From Buxus sempervirens (Eukaryota > Streptophyta > Magnoliopsida > Buxales > Buxaceae): DNA of 64,000 nt. Position 1 is the first letter of the stretch, and every line of letters starts with the position of its first letter. Positions 23,389 through 35,114 of the stretch are shown here, one piece after another. The stretch covers positions 22,066,858 to 22,130,857 of the forward strand of contig OX387190.1 in the NCBI GenBank assembly GCA_947561395.2, given 5' to 3'. The position numbers were made by a program, and so were the translations under genes. The notes beneath the pieces were generated by a model, which saw only the letters and a list, made by a program, of their open reading frames with translations, made no database searches and was not told where the DNA came from.

Positions 23389-25803
23389 TGTGAGACATGG
23401 ATTTGTCATCTCGGATGACCTCCGATATCGTCACGCGGGGATCGATAAATGTAATGAGTCGCCACCATCCATTTTAGGGTGTGAATGGACACCAAAGGGA
23501 TCATAAATGCCAAATAGAGCTAAAGTGGCTCTAAGATAAGGAAAAATCCAGAGATTGGGTAAGGGGAATTATTTATGAGCAGGGGAAGGTGTTAGGCACC
23601 CCCACTCATCCGTCTAAGACGGTTGCCACATGCTTGCTTATGCTAGAAATTGTTTGCTAATGAAATGAAAAAAAAGGTGCTTATAACAAGCACAATGTGT
23701 GTGACCATCCCACATGAGAAGTCTAATGAGCTTAGACTCTCTTTGTGGATTCATCACCTCTAAAACTTCATGAGTGAAGGGAAATCCAAGTGAAAATGAA
23801 GAAAATCAAGCTAAGGCAAATCTGGAGAAATTAGATCAAAAGAGCTTGAAAGCTTTGATTAACCATAACTTACTCAATTTAAATCCAAATCCAATGAAAC
23901 TAAAGCCATTTGAAAACTGGTACATAGTAGAGTATACAGTAAAATTTTCAACTCAATCTGATTCAAAATAAGAGAGAAATCCACATCTGAAATTTACTGT
24001 TTATAATATATCAAAAGTGATGAGTAGGCATTTTCAAAGTCCTATTCGTGGAGTTTGGCTCAATAAAAATTCATGAAAATTGGTATGGGGGAAGTATGTA
24101 GTGCCATCTTTCCAAAGAAAAAAACCTCACACCAAACTCTATCCGGATGTGACTTGTGTGCTCTTTTGAATATGGCTAGAAGACCATAGATTAGCTCTGG
24201 ACTATGCCAGCGAGCACCTCTGAGTCAACTGAGCACCCAAGGCACAAAATAGATCAAAATCTGCTGAAACCAATTGGAAATGAAAATAGACTTCTCAAGG
24301 AAAACTCAGGAATTAGAATCACTCAAAACGGATTAAAATTGAATAAACGGTGCACCATCAAAGCGGCAAGTTCAGCAATCTGGGCTGAACTGACTTACAG
24401 ACTTTGAACAGATGGTGTCAAAAATTGGCTACATAAATGTGGACGAAACTTTCCAGATATGAAATAGGCATATCCATCTATCACATGTCTTTGGAATCAC
24501 TCAAAAATTCATCCGGAGGATGAAGTTATAAGCATTCCAAGACAGGCCACAGATCTGCCCTGTTTTGAAGATTTTTGGATAAAAACCAAAATCATTGCAT
24601 GTGTGCAAGTGAATTCGACCAAAACTCTTAAAAATCATCAAAAACCATCTCATGAAGTTCTAAGATTCATTTTGAAGCCAATGGATTCAGATTTCCCGTA
24701 TTGAACATGGAAATCCAAGATCTAGCTTCTTTGATAAAAAAATGGTGGAAAGAGTGTGAATATGTGAAAATTCACTCCCTAGGAGAAGGATGGAATCCTT
24801 TGCTACTGAGAGCAAGGATTCACATATTTCTCCATGAGCAAGTGCAAAACATTAGAAAATAAACATCCATAGGTTTAAAATAACCACATAGCATGTTCTT
24901 CATCACTTGTAGGTTCTAAGCCTAGAGGATCCATTCCACCTTCCTTTTCCCAAGGCTCTCTCTTCACGTTTTATGGCTAGAGAGGATTCCCAGGTACTTT
25001 GGAAGGGGTTTGGGGCTTGCAAACAATCACAAATTGGCTTTACACTACAGAAAGGTAGAAGTTGGGAGTGAAATGTAAAGAGAGTGCTGGAAATGTAAAG
25101 AACTTTACCTTGGTAGCTTGAACACTTGAGTAGACAATCCAGCAGAGCTTCTCCTTCTTCTTGCAGAGCTTCTAAGCCTCAAATTGTCAGCCATTTGCAA
25201 GAGGAGGACCCCTCTATTTATAGGCCAAGCCAAGGGTAGAAGAGTCCCAAGGGTAGGCCTAAAAAGCCTTCTAGATTATTCCAATTCTCCTCCAAGGCTT
25301 GAATTGGTGTAATACTAGAGGTTTCGGAGGGTGAAATAAGGAATTCAAGTCCCTGAGAGAGAGGTAATATGCGTAAATAGGGCTCAGAAATCGAGCCATT
25401 TCACAAATCCCCGAAACAGCCAAAACCGCATACACAGTACGGTTTCAACACAACCGTCACTATAAGTGCGGTTTATATGCAAATTTAACCAAACCGCATA
25501 TACAGGACGGTTCGATTCAGTTACGCTCGTCATGATTGCTGTCGACGTGGCTCAACGGCCGAAGCTTCGCGAAGCCACGTGGCAGCTCACGCAACAAGCA
25601 TGGATATCAACCGTGCTGTGTGTGCGGTTGCAACCGTACATACAGGGCGGTTGAGATCAAAATTATAAAACACCGTATACTCAGTACGGTTGGCACCGAT
25701 TTTGAGAGTTTTTGAGTGTTTGACATATGTCAAGGCTCAAATAAGATTTTTAAAATTCTTTCGAAGGTTTTCTTCTATGGAAGTGCAATTTGGGGTGTCT
25801 ACA
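23389..25803 (-). mobile_element. Solo LTR, related Ty3-type family (TSD GATAC)
   Basis: 2415 bp. On the minus strand it runs TGTAGACACCCCAAATTGCA ... CCATGTCTCACA. Perfect GATAC repeats flank it at 23384-23388 and 25804-25808, and the LINE reading frame resumes across the gap, proving an insertion. The ends are close to those of the LTR at 11299, but the middle differs, so it is a sister family. A minus-strand TATAAATAG lies at 25214-25222, and an array of AACCG/CGGTT palindromes sits about 200 bp upstream of it at 25423-25690. The short open frames inside are not genes. Confidence 0.92.
25423..25690. repeat. Array of six AACCG/CGGTT palindromes
   Basis: Units at 25423-25445, 25452-25473, 25491-25512, 25609-25630, 25632-25652 and 25672-25690. 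Each has arms (A)AACCG and CGGTT(T) around 9-12 variable bases. The spacer between units three and four holds a further inverted motif, AGCTTCGCGAAGC-like, at about 25562-25575. The position relative to the TATA box matches the TGTATCCGG array of the other family. Confidence 0.85.
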
Positions 25804-26340
25804 GATACCTTTGTTGTTGTTGCAGCTGTCCACAAGAAACTTAGAGTCGCTTTCAATACATATATCTTGAAATCCCAAGCTGTCCACCAATCTAAGACCG
25901 TCTCTTAAAGACAGGATTTCAGCCATGGTGTTAGTAGCATAACCATAAAAAGCTGAATAGCCGACCAAAAACTCCCCATTGGAGGATCTTATAACTGCCC
26001 CACCTCCACTGATCCCCGGGTTACCTTTAGAGGCTCCATCAGTATTAAAGACATAGGAATGATCACGAGGATTATGCCATCTCACAATCTTGTGTTGTCT
26101 TCTAGCAATAGTAGGCATGGAAATATTCATGCTTTCCAAACGGATAGCCCTATCAAAGGAGCAAGAAACAGTAGGTTTGATGAACACAGAAACCTCTTGC
26201 AACCATCTCTTAACGTTAAGAACAATTCTAGTGAGAACCATTGGAGTGTTGTCATATCTTGCATTGCATCTAGCTTTCCATAGCTCCCATAAAATAAAGT
26301 GAGGGATTAAAAATAATGAAATAGATTCACTTTGGGCCTG

Positions 26341-27001
26341 TATCTATAGAAATAGTGATTAAAAAATCTCATTTGCATAATAAGGTCAGTTATAAACTAA
26401 GGTCACTTTATCATAGCAATGTGGGATTCGAGTGTAACCTACTTGGGACACAAGCTCATTATACTTGCATATGAGCGTATGGTGCGCTTGTGTGACAAAT
26501 AACATGCGCTCGTATCCCATGTAGGGAAGCTTGTATCTTTCGTACAAAGTGCTTTGTTCCAAGTTGGTTGAAGCTAGTATTCTATGTAGCTACAGTATAG
26601 TGTCACTACATTTTGAATTTTTTTTTTTGTTGAAAAGTAATCCTGTAGGTTAATTATTTTTGAAATGTAACCTTTTCTACAAATGAGATTTTTGATGGGT
26701 TGTTTGAATAAATACAGGTTAAAAAGTGATACTTTTTCATAATTTTTCCTTTAAAAACTAAGCTTATGTTATTTTGGAAGTTATTTTTGTATAGTAGTTA
26801 ATAACTATTTAACACTAAAGTCTTTGTAACTGCTGTTGATGTCATTTTCTAATAAAAACCTTTTAATTAAATTAAGAAAATAGAGGAGGAAACTTGCTGC
26901 AATCCTTAGGCTAAAAGCACAAATCTTCCCTCTTGTTCATGTACATAGCTTCAAACAATGGGACTCTAAACCCGCAAGTTTACTAAAATAAAGCAAGTAT
27001 A
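26341..27001. other. Intergenic stretch
   Basis: No gene or clear repeat. About 26400-26530 is less AT-rich, with several GCGCTTGTG / ACAAGC words, perhaps an old element fragment. Confidence 0.45.
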
Positions 27002-27175
27002 TCTATACTATTAATAAAGCAAAGAGGGGGAATATTCCTTCCAGATTCTGGCCTCCTTTTCTTTTTCCAAATATTACCCTCCCCAAACAAAACAATCCCT
27101 CACTAAAATAACTACCTTGGAAGTTAATCTAAGTGGGCCACACTTTTTACCCGCGTAGCGCTTGCAACCCCCTAG
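27002..27175 (+). mobile_element. Small Helitron-like element, copy 4
   Basis: 174 bp from TCTATACTATTAATAAAGC (after A) to CAACCCCCTAG (before T). GCGTAGCGC near 27153-27161 is a short hairpin about 10 bases from the end. Non-coding. Confidence 0.6.
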
Positions 27176-27717
27176 TATGGCAATAATTACAACCTTAAAT
27201 TAATTAATGGACATTCCAAACGGTTTCTTATATATTTTTCTTTAGTCATAAAATGATGGGGAGGAAAATAAAATAGGAATTTTTTGGCTTTTTTGTAAAT
27301 TTTCAGTAGTTTTGAAGGGAAAAGTTCCAGAGAATTTTGACTAAATATTAGGTTTTTTGAAAAAAAATATTTTCATATAGGCCCATGCTTTGAATATAAA
27401 TATTTCATTGAAAAGCTTATTGTACATTTTTTTATTTAAATTTCATTTAAGTAATGTAGGATAATTTTCTCTTAGCAAAAAGTTAATCTTTTTTAATACA
27501 ATAATAGAGTCCTCGATCGACCCCTCATGCCTGAACTCTCGTCTATAAAAATATAGTTTAATGAAATGATTTTGGACCCAAACTAGATAAATGAACATAA
27601 AAAAAAAACTAATAGAAAATCAAGGTAACAAAGACACATGGTTTATGTGGTTCAGCAAAGATACCTATATCCACAGATGACGGGACTCTGTTCACTAATT
27701 CTGTGAAAATAGGGTTA
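27176..27717. other. Intergenic stretch
   Basis: AT-rich sequence between two Helitron-like copies; nothing else recognised. Confidence 0.5.
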
Positions 27718-27899
27718 TCTATACCATTAGGAAAGAGAAAAGGGGGAATATTCTTTGATTATGGCTATTCCGTCCCCCCCTACTTTTATGACTTTTATGA
27801 TACTTCTCCCATTCGAAATTATCTACCTATTGGTTTAAACTGTGGACATTTGCAACTGTTCCCTCCACTACATGCAGTTTTGCAAGTGCACCCTACTAG
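27718..27899 (+). mobile_element. Small Helitron-like element, copy 5
   Basis: 182 bp from TCTATACCATTAGG (after A) to CCCTACTAG (before T), with a GCAGTTTTGC hairpin about 15 bases before the end. The 5' end shares GGGGGAATATTC with copy 4 and the 3' end shares TGCACCCTACTAG with copy 3, linking the two sets into one family. Confidence 0.6.
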
Positions 27900-29657
27900 T
27901 AGAGTTGAAAACCTGTATGAAAACTGCAATGTCACACACGTGCGACTTAATTTATACAAGGCACATACACAAGGGATGAAATCAATTGCTATATTTCACT
28001 GCATTGGTTGCTCCTCTTGAGGTTGGATGTTGCTAGTTGGAAAATTTGACGGTTAGGGCTTTTTAAGTGGGCCACACATAAAAACATTCGAATTAAAGAA
28101 AAGACACTAACTATCATCATAAAAACACTAACTGTCATCATATGCTCCATGTGGCAACATCTAACTCCAACAGCATCAATCAATACAGTGAAACCTTGCA
28201 GCAAATTTCATCCCCATACACTACTGTTAATAGAAATCATAAACCCACTTAATCACATTAGCATCCAATCCCACTCGTTACATTACACCTGACTATAATA
28301 ATGACCTAAAATAATAATTAACTGATTGACTCAGTAGTCACTAAGGTACTGAAGTCACGCTCTCAACCACCACCTAAACACTAAAATCTTAATGACATAA
28401 TGCACAAATTAACCATCAAATTCACATCCAATCAAACTCTCTTATGTCAGTTTCACCGATTGCGACTTGGATAAAATTCCGTCAGCAACAAATAATTTGT
28501 GTGGTTTCATGAGGGATCGATCGAATAGTTCCTGTTCTCTTGAATAAGTATATATTCTCTAATGATGTTTCTCTCTCAGTTGAGTCTCACCTGTTACGTA
28601 CCCTTTTCTTCTTAGAGAGTACAAATCACGTCAGATTCCAACAAATCGTATGAGGTTATTTTAATCATTTTCACCACCTGAAAGTATCAAAATCAACCAT
28701 ATTTTTTGTTCATATTAGATTGATTGCGTTTTTCCCAGTGTACACCAGCTGATTCGAACCTCAAATGTCCTCTCCTTACTGGAGGTTCCATCAGTTAAAA
28801 AAATCTGAGTGATTAAATAACAGACTTCATTGTATTATAAGCTATAGATTACTTCTGGTGTTGGGAAGTACAGATTCCTAGTTTTGTATTAAGTTAATTT
28901 TAAGCATGCTGTGATTCACAAATATTTTATCCTTTCGTGAAAGACTCTGGTAGGGGTTAGTGAGAACATACCATACAAATCTCTGTGTCTGTCTTTCTCT
29001 AATCTCTCTCTCTCTCTTCTCTGATTCTGTGTTGATGTGGGTACACGTAAGGGAAGGTAGGGAAGGTTCAAGTTGGATTTTTAAGTGATTCTCAGCCACA
29101 TTTATGCATAAACTACAGTGCACACAATGGCTGTCACCTAATAAAGAAGCTATTCTTTATACCCACCTACTTGACTTTTTCTTGGTGCACAGTTTCGGAT
29201 GTTTGATGGATAAGATGGGGATATCGAAGGCTCTTAAGCCCATGGTTGAGTCCTAACATGAGCGCACCAACTTTCCTGTGCTTGGAGACTTGTCTCTCAA
29301 CCCACCCAAAGCTTCACAATACGCCACAAACACCACTTGCATCATACAGCACTAAACCCTAGCCTCATTAGCTGGTCAATAAATTCAAATCCCCACCTCT
29401 CTATTAACAAAGAAAAGAAAACTACAAGATTTCTTTCACACAGTCATATACACGGACATATTATGTGTGTTGTCTCTTTTTATTCTTTGGGTATTTGACA
29501 TCAAAGAAAAGAGTATTCTCCGTGTTTGGGAAATGGCATTTTTTTTAAAGGATAAAGGAATCTAGAAGAAGAAGAGTGAGAATTAGTGCCTTGTACCCTG
29601 TGTAGGTATTGGGGTTGTAAATTGAAATGGGGTTCTCTTTATTTTGCTTTACTTGGG
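27900..29657. other. Intergenic region upstream of the WAT1-related gene
   Basis: No coding segment recognised. It includes a pyrimidine-rich patch near 28985-29025. The last few hundred bases are presumably promoter. Confidence 0.5.
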
Positions 29658-29665
29658 TATAAGAA
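29658..29665 (+). promoter_or_regulatory. Probable TATA box of the WAT1-related gene
   Basis: TATAAGAA lies 116 bases before the start codon, which gives a 5' UTR of about 80 bases that includes a (GA)n tract at about 29743-29760. Position and match are plausible but not tested. Confidence 0.5.
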
Positions 29666-29773
29666 GGCATCCCAGTTCTAGTATCCACACTCAATTCAGA
29701 GGTTTCTGATCAACTGTTATCAAATAGAGAGTAATTAGTGAGTGAGAGAGAGAGAGAGCGAGAGAGGAGAGAT

Positions 29774-30003
29774 ATGGGAGACCAAACATCATGGGGGCAT
29801 TTTTGTGCGGTGTTCAATAAGTTGAAACCGTACTTGGCTATGATCTCCCTCCAGTTTGGATTTGCCGGGATGTATATTATCACCATGCTTTCTATGAAGC
29901 GAGGTTTAAGCCATTACGTACTCGCTGTGTATCGCCATGCAGCTGCCACAATCGCCATCGCTCCTTTCGCTCTCATCTTCGAAAGGTTAGACTCTCTCTC
30001 TTG

Positions 30004-30075
<72 letters not shown>

Positions 30076-32825
30076 ATATATATAATAATTGTATCTATAT
30101 ATTTATATGCGCGTGTGATGGTAACTAAACCATCTTAAGTTCTGCTCAAAAGATGACTAAACTAATCAGTTTCTTGTTTCTTTGCAGGAAAATCAGGCCA
30201 AAGATGACACTCCCCATCTTCTTAAGGATAATGTTGCTAGGCTTACTAGAGTAATTCTCTAAAACCTAAATCAAGTTCAATTATTTGCATAAATAATCCT
30301 TTAATAAGGTATATCATATGATGAACATGAGCTTCATTATTATCTTCGATGGACCTCACACCCAATTCTAGATGATTCATTTATCTTAATTGGCTATTGA
30401 TTACAATCATTTTATCTCAACAAAACTTCTAAAGTAGAGATGATGATCATGTTATGTCCATCATATATATATATATGCTGCATATACAAGACGTCTATAT
30501 CGATCGATGTGGGTTTCTTATTATTCTTTCATTCTTTTGTGGGCAGGCCAGTGATTGATCAGAACTTGTACTACGTCGGCATGAAGTACACATCAGCTAG
30601 CTTTGCATCTGCCATCTTTAATGTCGTCCCTGCCATTACCTTCATCTTCGCTGTTATCTTCAGGTATAAGAATCGAATCAGAAACTCTCTTGGATCACAC
30701 AATTGTGTGGTTGACTCCTACAGACAAAAGGCCTGTGCATGTTGTTTGATTAGGGGCCCCACCATATCAAGCTCATTAAAGAAGGGATATTTTTTATGTG
30801 GGGATATTTAGTATGTGGGGGTGGACGGTTGTGGGAGGCCGGAATTTTACATTGAAAGATCTATTGCATAGAATATACTAACTTTTTAAATTATTGTCGC
30901 ATCATGCACTAGATACTAAATTGGGACGTACCACCTTTTGCTTTATAAGAGACATAGGAACAAAAAAGACATAAGCTAGTGGAACCATTCCATTAAAATA
31001 TAAAAATATCAAGGCTCAATACATAAGAGGGGTAAGTAATTCATGATATACATGCATACACATCTACACATGCATGAAAAACTGTATATTATATCACATC
31101 AATTTGTTGTATTCCATGTATGATGAATAGCATGGATAATCTGATCAACCAAATTGCATACCACATGCAAATTGGTTTAGTTCTGATCTAGGGTTTATCA
31201 TTTGAATTCAGTTCTGTAAATGGATTGGGAAGGGATCAGTTCAGTAATTGGTTTGGTTCGGTTTTCTTTTATGGATTTAAATCATCTATTGGTGAGCACG
31301 TAAAAAGTGCTCATCAGTAGCCTGTATCATATGTGATTGCCAACGTAGTAATCACTTACATGCTACTAATGATTGAGCACCTTTACGTGCTTGTCAGTAG
31401 ATGATTTAAATCCTTTTTTAATCTTAGCATGATCTTGGTTGTTGTTAACCAGAACCAAACGGAGTTTCATGCACCTGCTTTATTAGACCATTAATCTACC
31501 TAAGTTTCAAAAAAATTGAGTAACTTCATTTCGGTTCGATTTGATTTGCTAAGTTTTAGAATCTTCGCTTAAACCCCATAAAACAATTAATGAAGAAACC
31601 AAATGCCTCATGCAGGAGGTGATTACACCATGGAAAAATTGATTTCTAATATAAGGTATTTTTATCAACAGATTAGAGCCATTGAAGCTTAAGAAGATAC
31701 ACAGCCTAGCTAAGATCATTGGAACCGTAGTCACTCTGGCAGGAGCGATGGGCATGACAGTTTACAAAGGTCCCGTTATAAATTTTTTCCGCACCCCAGA
31801 AAGAAACCACCATGAAACCAGCACTGTCAGTGGTGCCGCAGATCAACACTGGGTCCCCGGGACTCTTATGCTCCTGGCCAGTTGCACTGGTTGGTCTGCT
31901 TTCTTCATTCTGCAAGTAAGTTATTTCCACCGTGATCATTACACAAGACGAACATATCTCAATGTTTTTTTATCTCAAGATAAATAACAATGACCCTCAT
32001 TTTTGTTGATGTTGCAGTCGTTTACTTTAAAGAAATACCCGGCCGAGCTCTCTCTCACCTCCTTGATATGCTTGATGGGTATGGTTCAAGGAGGAGCCGT
32101 GGCGCTTGTCATGGAACGTGACTACAGCGCATGGATCGTCGGCTTCGATTCCAGGCTTCTCGCAGCTGTCTATACGGTAAGAATTCAGAAGCTAGATGAT
32201 TGAATTTGCTCATCATATCAATGGAAAAGGGCATAAAAAAAAATCTTTACTTAGAAATCAATCCTGCACCATTTAACTTCAATTGGAAAAAGAATAGTTA
32301 ACTTTGTAACCAGGCAACTCCTTAACTGTGTTTTGTGTTTAGGGTGTAGTTTGTTCTGGAATTGCATACTGTCTGCAAGGAGTTGTGATGAAGCAAAGAG
32401 GACCAGTGTTTGCAACTGCATTTAACCCTCTGTGCATGATTATCGTCACCGCAGCCGGGTCGATTTTACTAGCAGAAAAAGTTCACTTGGGAAGGTATGG
32501 AATGAGTTAGTTTCATCAATGTCGAACATCTATATACAATCAAAAAAGCGTAAATCAGTTATCCTTTTGCTTATTGGTCTTGGTTTGTTCCTTGTGGTCT
32601 TATAGTATAATTGGAGCTATTATCATTGTTGCCGGACTTTATTGTGTTGTTTGGGGCAAAAGCAAAGATATTGTGACACCGGACGCATCGTTCACCGACG
32701 GGAAGACCGGAGCCTTTGAATTGCCGGTTGCCGTGACGGACGACATGAAATCAAATGCTGCTGATAATAAAGCCGATGGACACATTGTGATACCGGCGGA
32801 GAATCTGACAAAGAATGCTCCATGA
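29774..32825 (+). CDS. WAT1-related transporter (nodulin MtN21 / EamA family), 7 exons
   Basis: Exons 29774-29985, 30188-30250, 30547-30663, 31672-31915, 32018-32176, 32343-32494 and 32606-32825 join in frame to 388 codons plus TGA, with GT-AG at every intron; seven exons is usual in this family. The product belongs to the drug/metabolite transporter superfamily, with ten expected membrane helices in two EamA repeats (about residues 20-150 and 190-340). Recognisable blocks: MISLQFGFAGMYIITMLSMK, HYVLAVYRH, RKIRP, EPVIDQNLYYVGMKYTSASF, WVPGTLMLL, YPAELSLTSLICLMG, GIAYCLQGVVMKQRGPVF, FNPLCMIIV, GLYCVVWGKSKD. It most resembles the Arabidopsis At1g21890 type. WAT1 itself acts at the tonoplast in auxin homeostasis and relatives (UMAMITs) move amino acids; the substrate and membrane here are unknown. 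The start is the first ATG giving the usual short hydrophilic N-terminus. The tail after residue 350 is hydrophilic. No lesion seen. Confidence 0.95.
29996..30070 (+). repeat. (CT)n microsatellite in intron 1
   Basis: About 35 uninterrupted CT units just inside the donor of intron 1 of the WAT1-related gene, ending in TGTATATATATA. Likely length-polymorphic. Confidence 0.9.
31273..31413. mobile_element. Foldback MITE in intron 3 of the WAT1-related gene
   Basis: 141 bp with inverted ends. The left end is GGATTTAAATCATCTATTGG and the reverse complement of the right end is GGATTTAAATCATCTACTGA; pairing continues through GAGCACGTAAA / TTTACGTGCT. The flanks are T-rich, so the target duplication is unclear. 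It lies in the 1-kb intron 3. Confidence 0.7.
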
Positions 32826-32907
32826 ACAATAAATTAGAGTTTCTGTGTGGTTTTATCCCCATGTGTAGTTTCATTTTCTGTGAAACCTGAGATTCCAATG
32901 TGGGATA

Positions 32908-32913
32908 AATAAA
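32908..32913 (+). promoter_or_regulatory. Probable polyadenylation signal
   Basis: AATAAA 83 bases after the stop codon of the WAT1-related gene, followed by a T-rich segment. Another AATAAA at about 32828 is very close to the stop. Confidence 0.5.
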
Positions 32914-34386
32914 AATTTTAAGCGGTATTCTCTTTGGGTATGTGCTTTGTTTATCAAAGGTGTTTCTTTGTCATTTATGGGAAATTTTAGCTGAACAATG
33001 GAAATAAATTAAGAGGGAGATGCATTGGGATGTAGGAATTATGTGTGGGCTGGTCTTGCATTTATGATTCCAGTCCATATGATGAATTGGGTCATTTGGT
33101 GAAATAATCATATATATACAAATGGGTTAAATAGTGTGAGGAATTATGTGATCTAAAAAATAATATAGGTTGGAGCCAAATTAATAAGGGATTTGGATAA
33201 TGCAAATGGCCTGTCATAACCTGTCATGTGAGTGTAATAATACAAGAATGTAGATAAGTAATTTTCAACAAACATTTCCATATTTGAAATCTGTTCACCC
33301 AATTAATGTTAAACAAACATTGGGGCCCATGAAGGATCACTCAACTCAATATAAAGAATGAAGTTGCAAGTCAAGGCTGAGAGAAGATAAAGAGGGCTAT
33401 AAGGGTAGGTGCTCCGCAGCCATAAAAAATTGTATAAAATCCAAGTTACCCATTGCATAGCATGATTCACAAAAGCTTATAGGACTACTATAATGTCAAT
33501 AGGATTTCTCTGCTAAAGTTACTTTTAGCATGCAATTAAATGGGCTGTATTACCTGCAATAAAGATTCATAATACAGCCCTACAAGAAGGCACATTGATG
33601 TGGGGCTCGATGTGGGGCTCACCAAGTGAATATTCTATGGACCTCTCACACAAACGTGTATTGCTTTATGTCTGTATTGTGAAACTTTGCTATTGTGAAT
33701 CTTTGCTGTAGGTGATATAGCCCCGGAATTATTAAAACACCAAGTGACCGGTCTTGACATATACAATGGAGCGGTGTGGAGTAAATGAAATAAGCAAGTT
33801 AATTGGTTCAACCTGTTTATATAGGTTGGGTTTGAGGCAACGATTTCCCAAACCGTTAGTAAACGGGTTAGACCCCAAGAAACCCTTTTAATTATCAATC
33901 TATTTACAACTTGTCTAGACTAGACCCAACCAAACCCATATAATAAATATATATGTTTAATTTATATACTGAGATATTGTCACATGAAACATCGGACACA
34001 TCTATTAAAAATGTAAAAGGGTTTTTGTTGTTAAAAAATTCAAACTATGAGATGCTCCACGTGGAAGCATCTCACTATCACTATAGTATAACACTGTAGA
34101 TGTCATCATCTCTAGTGTTATCGGGAAGACATCATTTGCAGCATACGTCCATGTAATTTGAGTGATGCTACCACGTGAAGCATGTCATTGTGGGGATATT
34201 TTTAGCAAGAAAAACCTTTATACATTTTCAAAACCAACAAATCTATGTTCCACATGGCAACATATGGAGGAAATGGAGTAAACGGCTAACATTTTGTCGA
34301 GCCTCTATTTACACCCTTATTTGGAGCTTTTCATAGGACTGTGCCAAGTATAATACACATGGCATCATCCTGTGGAGCCTCTATTT
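32914..34386. other. Intergenic stretch 3' of the WAT1-related gene
   Basis: No gene recognised. Around 33770-33900 there is sequence with AACCCGTTT-type motifs reminiscent of decayed MITEs, but no paired ends were found. Confidence 0.5.
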
Positions 34387-35092
34387 TGTAAAACCCCAGT
34401 TTTGAGAAAAAATATATATATATATATATATATACTCATGGATTAATTAGTAGGTTTAATCAAAAATTTATTTAAAACTGGAGATTTGTGGTCATTAGTT
34501 GGCAAAGAAAATAAGTAGAATGCTATTAAGTAATTAAGTGCGAACTTAAAAATTTGTAGTGAATAGGAACTTAGCAAATAAATAATTCGGGTAACTTCAA
34601 CTTTAATGAGGGGTAGATATGGAATCCCGAGGGTTAAGTTAATGCCGGGGATAAATTAGGTTAAACCTTGCGAGGTCTATAAATAGATTGCTAAGATAAA
34701 AATTTTCGGAGGTTGGGGAAAAGTCGCTGCCTGTTACTTAGGGTGTCGGCCGAAAAGCTTGGATCTTTAGAGGAGTCCATCAAAAGGGCTGGAAGCTAGA
34801 AGAAGATCCTCAATACCGGTGAGTAGCATCGTTTTAAAACTGGGTTTTCGTATTGATTCGTGAGTTTAATCTGAATGCATGTGGTTTTTGGAAGAAGATA
34901 GTCCGAGTGTGGGTTTTCTTTAAGACTGAATGGGATAAATCAAAATGTGTTTAGAATAATTTCAAAAGTGTTTTAAATTTCTTCTGGGGATATTAGGAGA
35001 CTAAGGAAATTGTTACAGAGAGAAAAATTTCGGCCAGTTGTGTAGATCTGGAAATAACAGAGAGTCGAAGAATCCAGGGTAGCATCCGCCGA

Positions 35093-35114
35093 GTTGGCGC
35101 TACCTAGCGCCAAC
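35093..35114. repeat. 22-bp palindrome in the outermost LTR
   Basis: Arms GTTGGCGCTA and TAGCGCCAAC around CC. GCGCC/GGCGC words recur through 35085-35300, with TCCGCCGA three times. Unlike the other LTR arrays, this one lies downstream of the TATA box. Confidence 0.7.

Larger units (their letters stand above)
22895..26340 (-). mobile_element. 5'-truncated LINE with RNase H, split by a solo LTR
   Basis: Read on the minus strand, the ORF2 C-terminus begins near 26340 (ILWELWKARC, about 26295). It passes through an RNase H domain (FNTDGASKGNPG, TMAEILSLRDGL, ESDSK; about 26055-25809) and resumes after the LTR insertion at 23388 with YREANSVADSLDNE and LFDDRTNLFHF. It then has a 3' UTR sharing ACCCACTAAGGTAGGAATAACC-type sequence with the LINE at 36.7 kb, and ends in a tail seen as a T-run at 22895-22906. 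All four RNase H acidic positions are present. The joined frame has a TGA where the sister LINE has Trp, just after the junction. It lacks EN and RT, so it was dead on arrival. No convincing flanking duplication was found. Confidence 0.85.

Noticed and set aside
24204..24407. Short plus-strand open frames in the solo LTR 23389-25803 (e.g. 67 codons)
   Set aside because: Antisense to the LTR, no motif, and of the length expected by chance.
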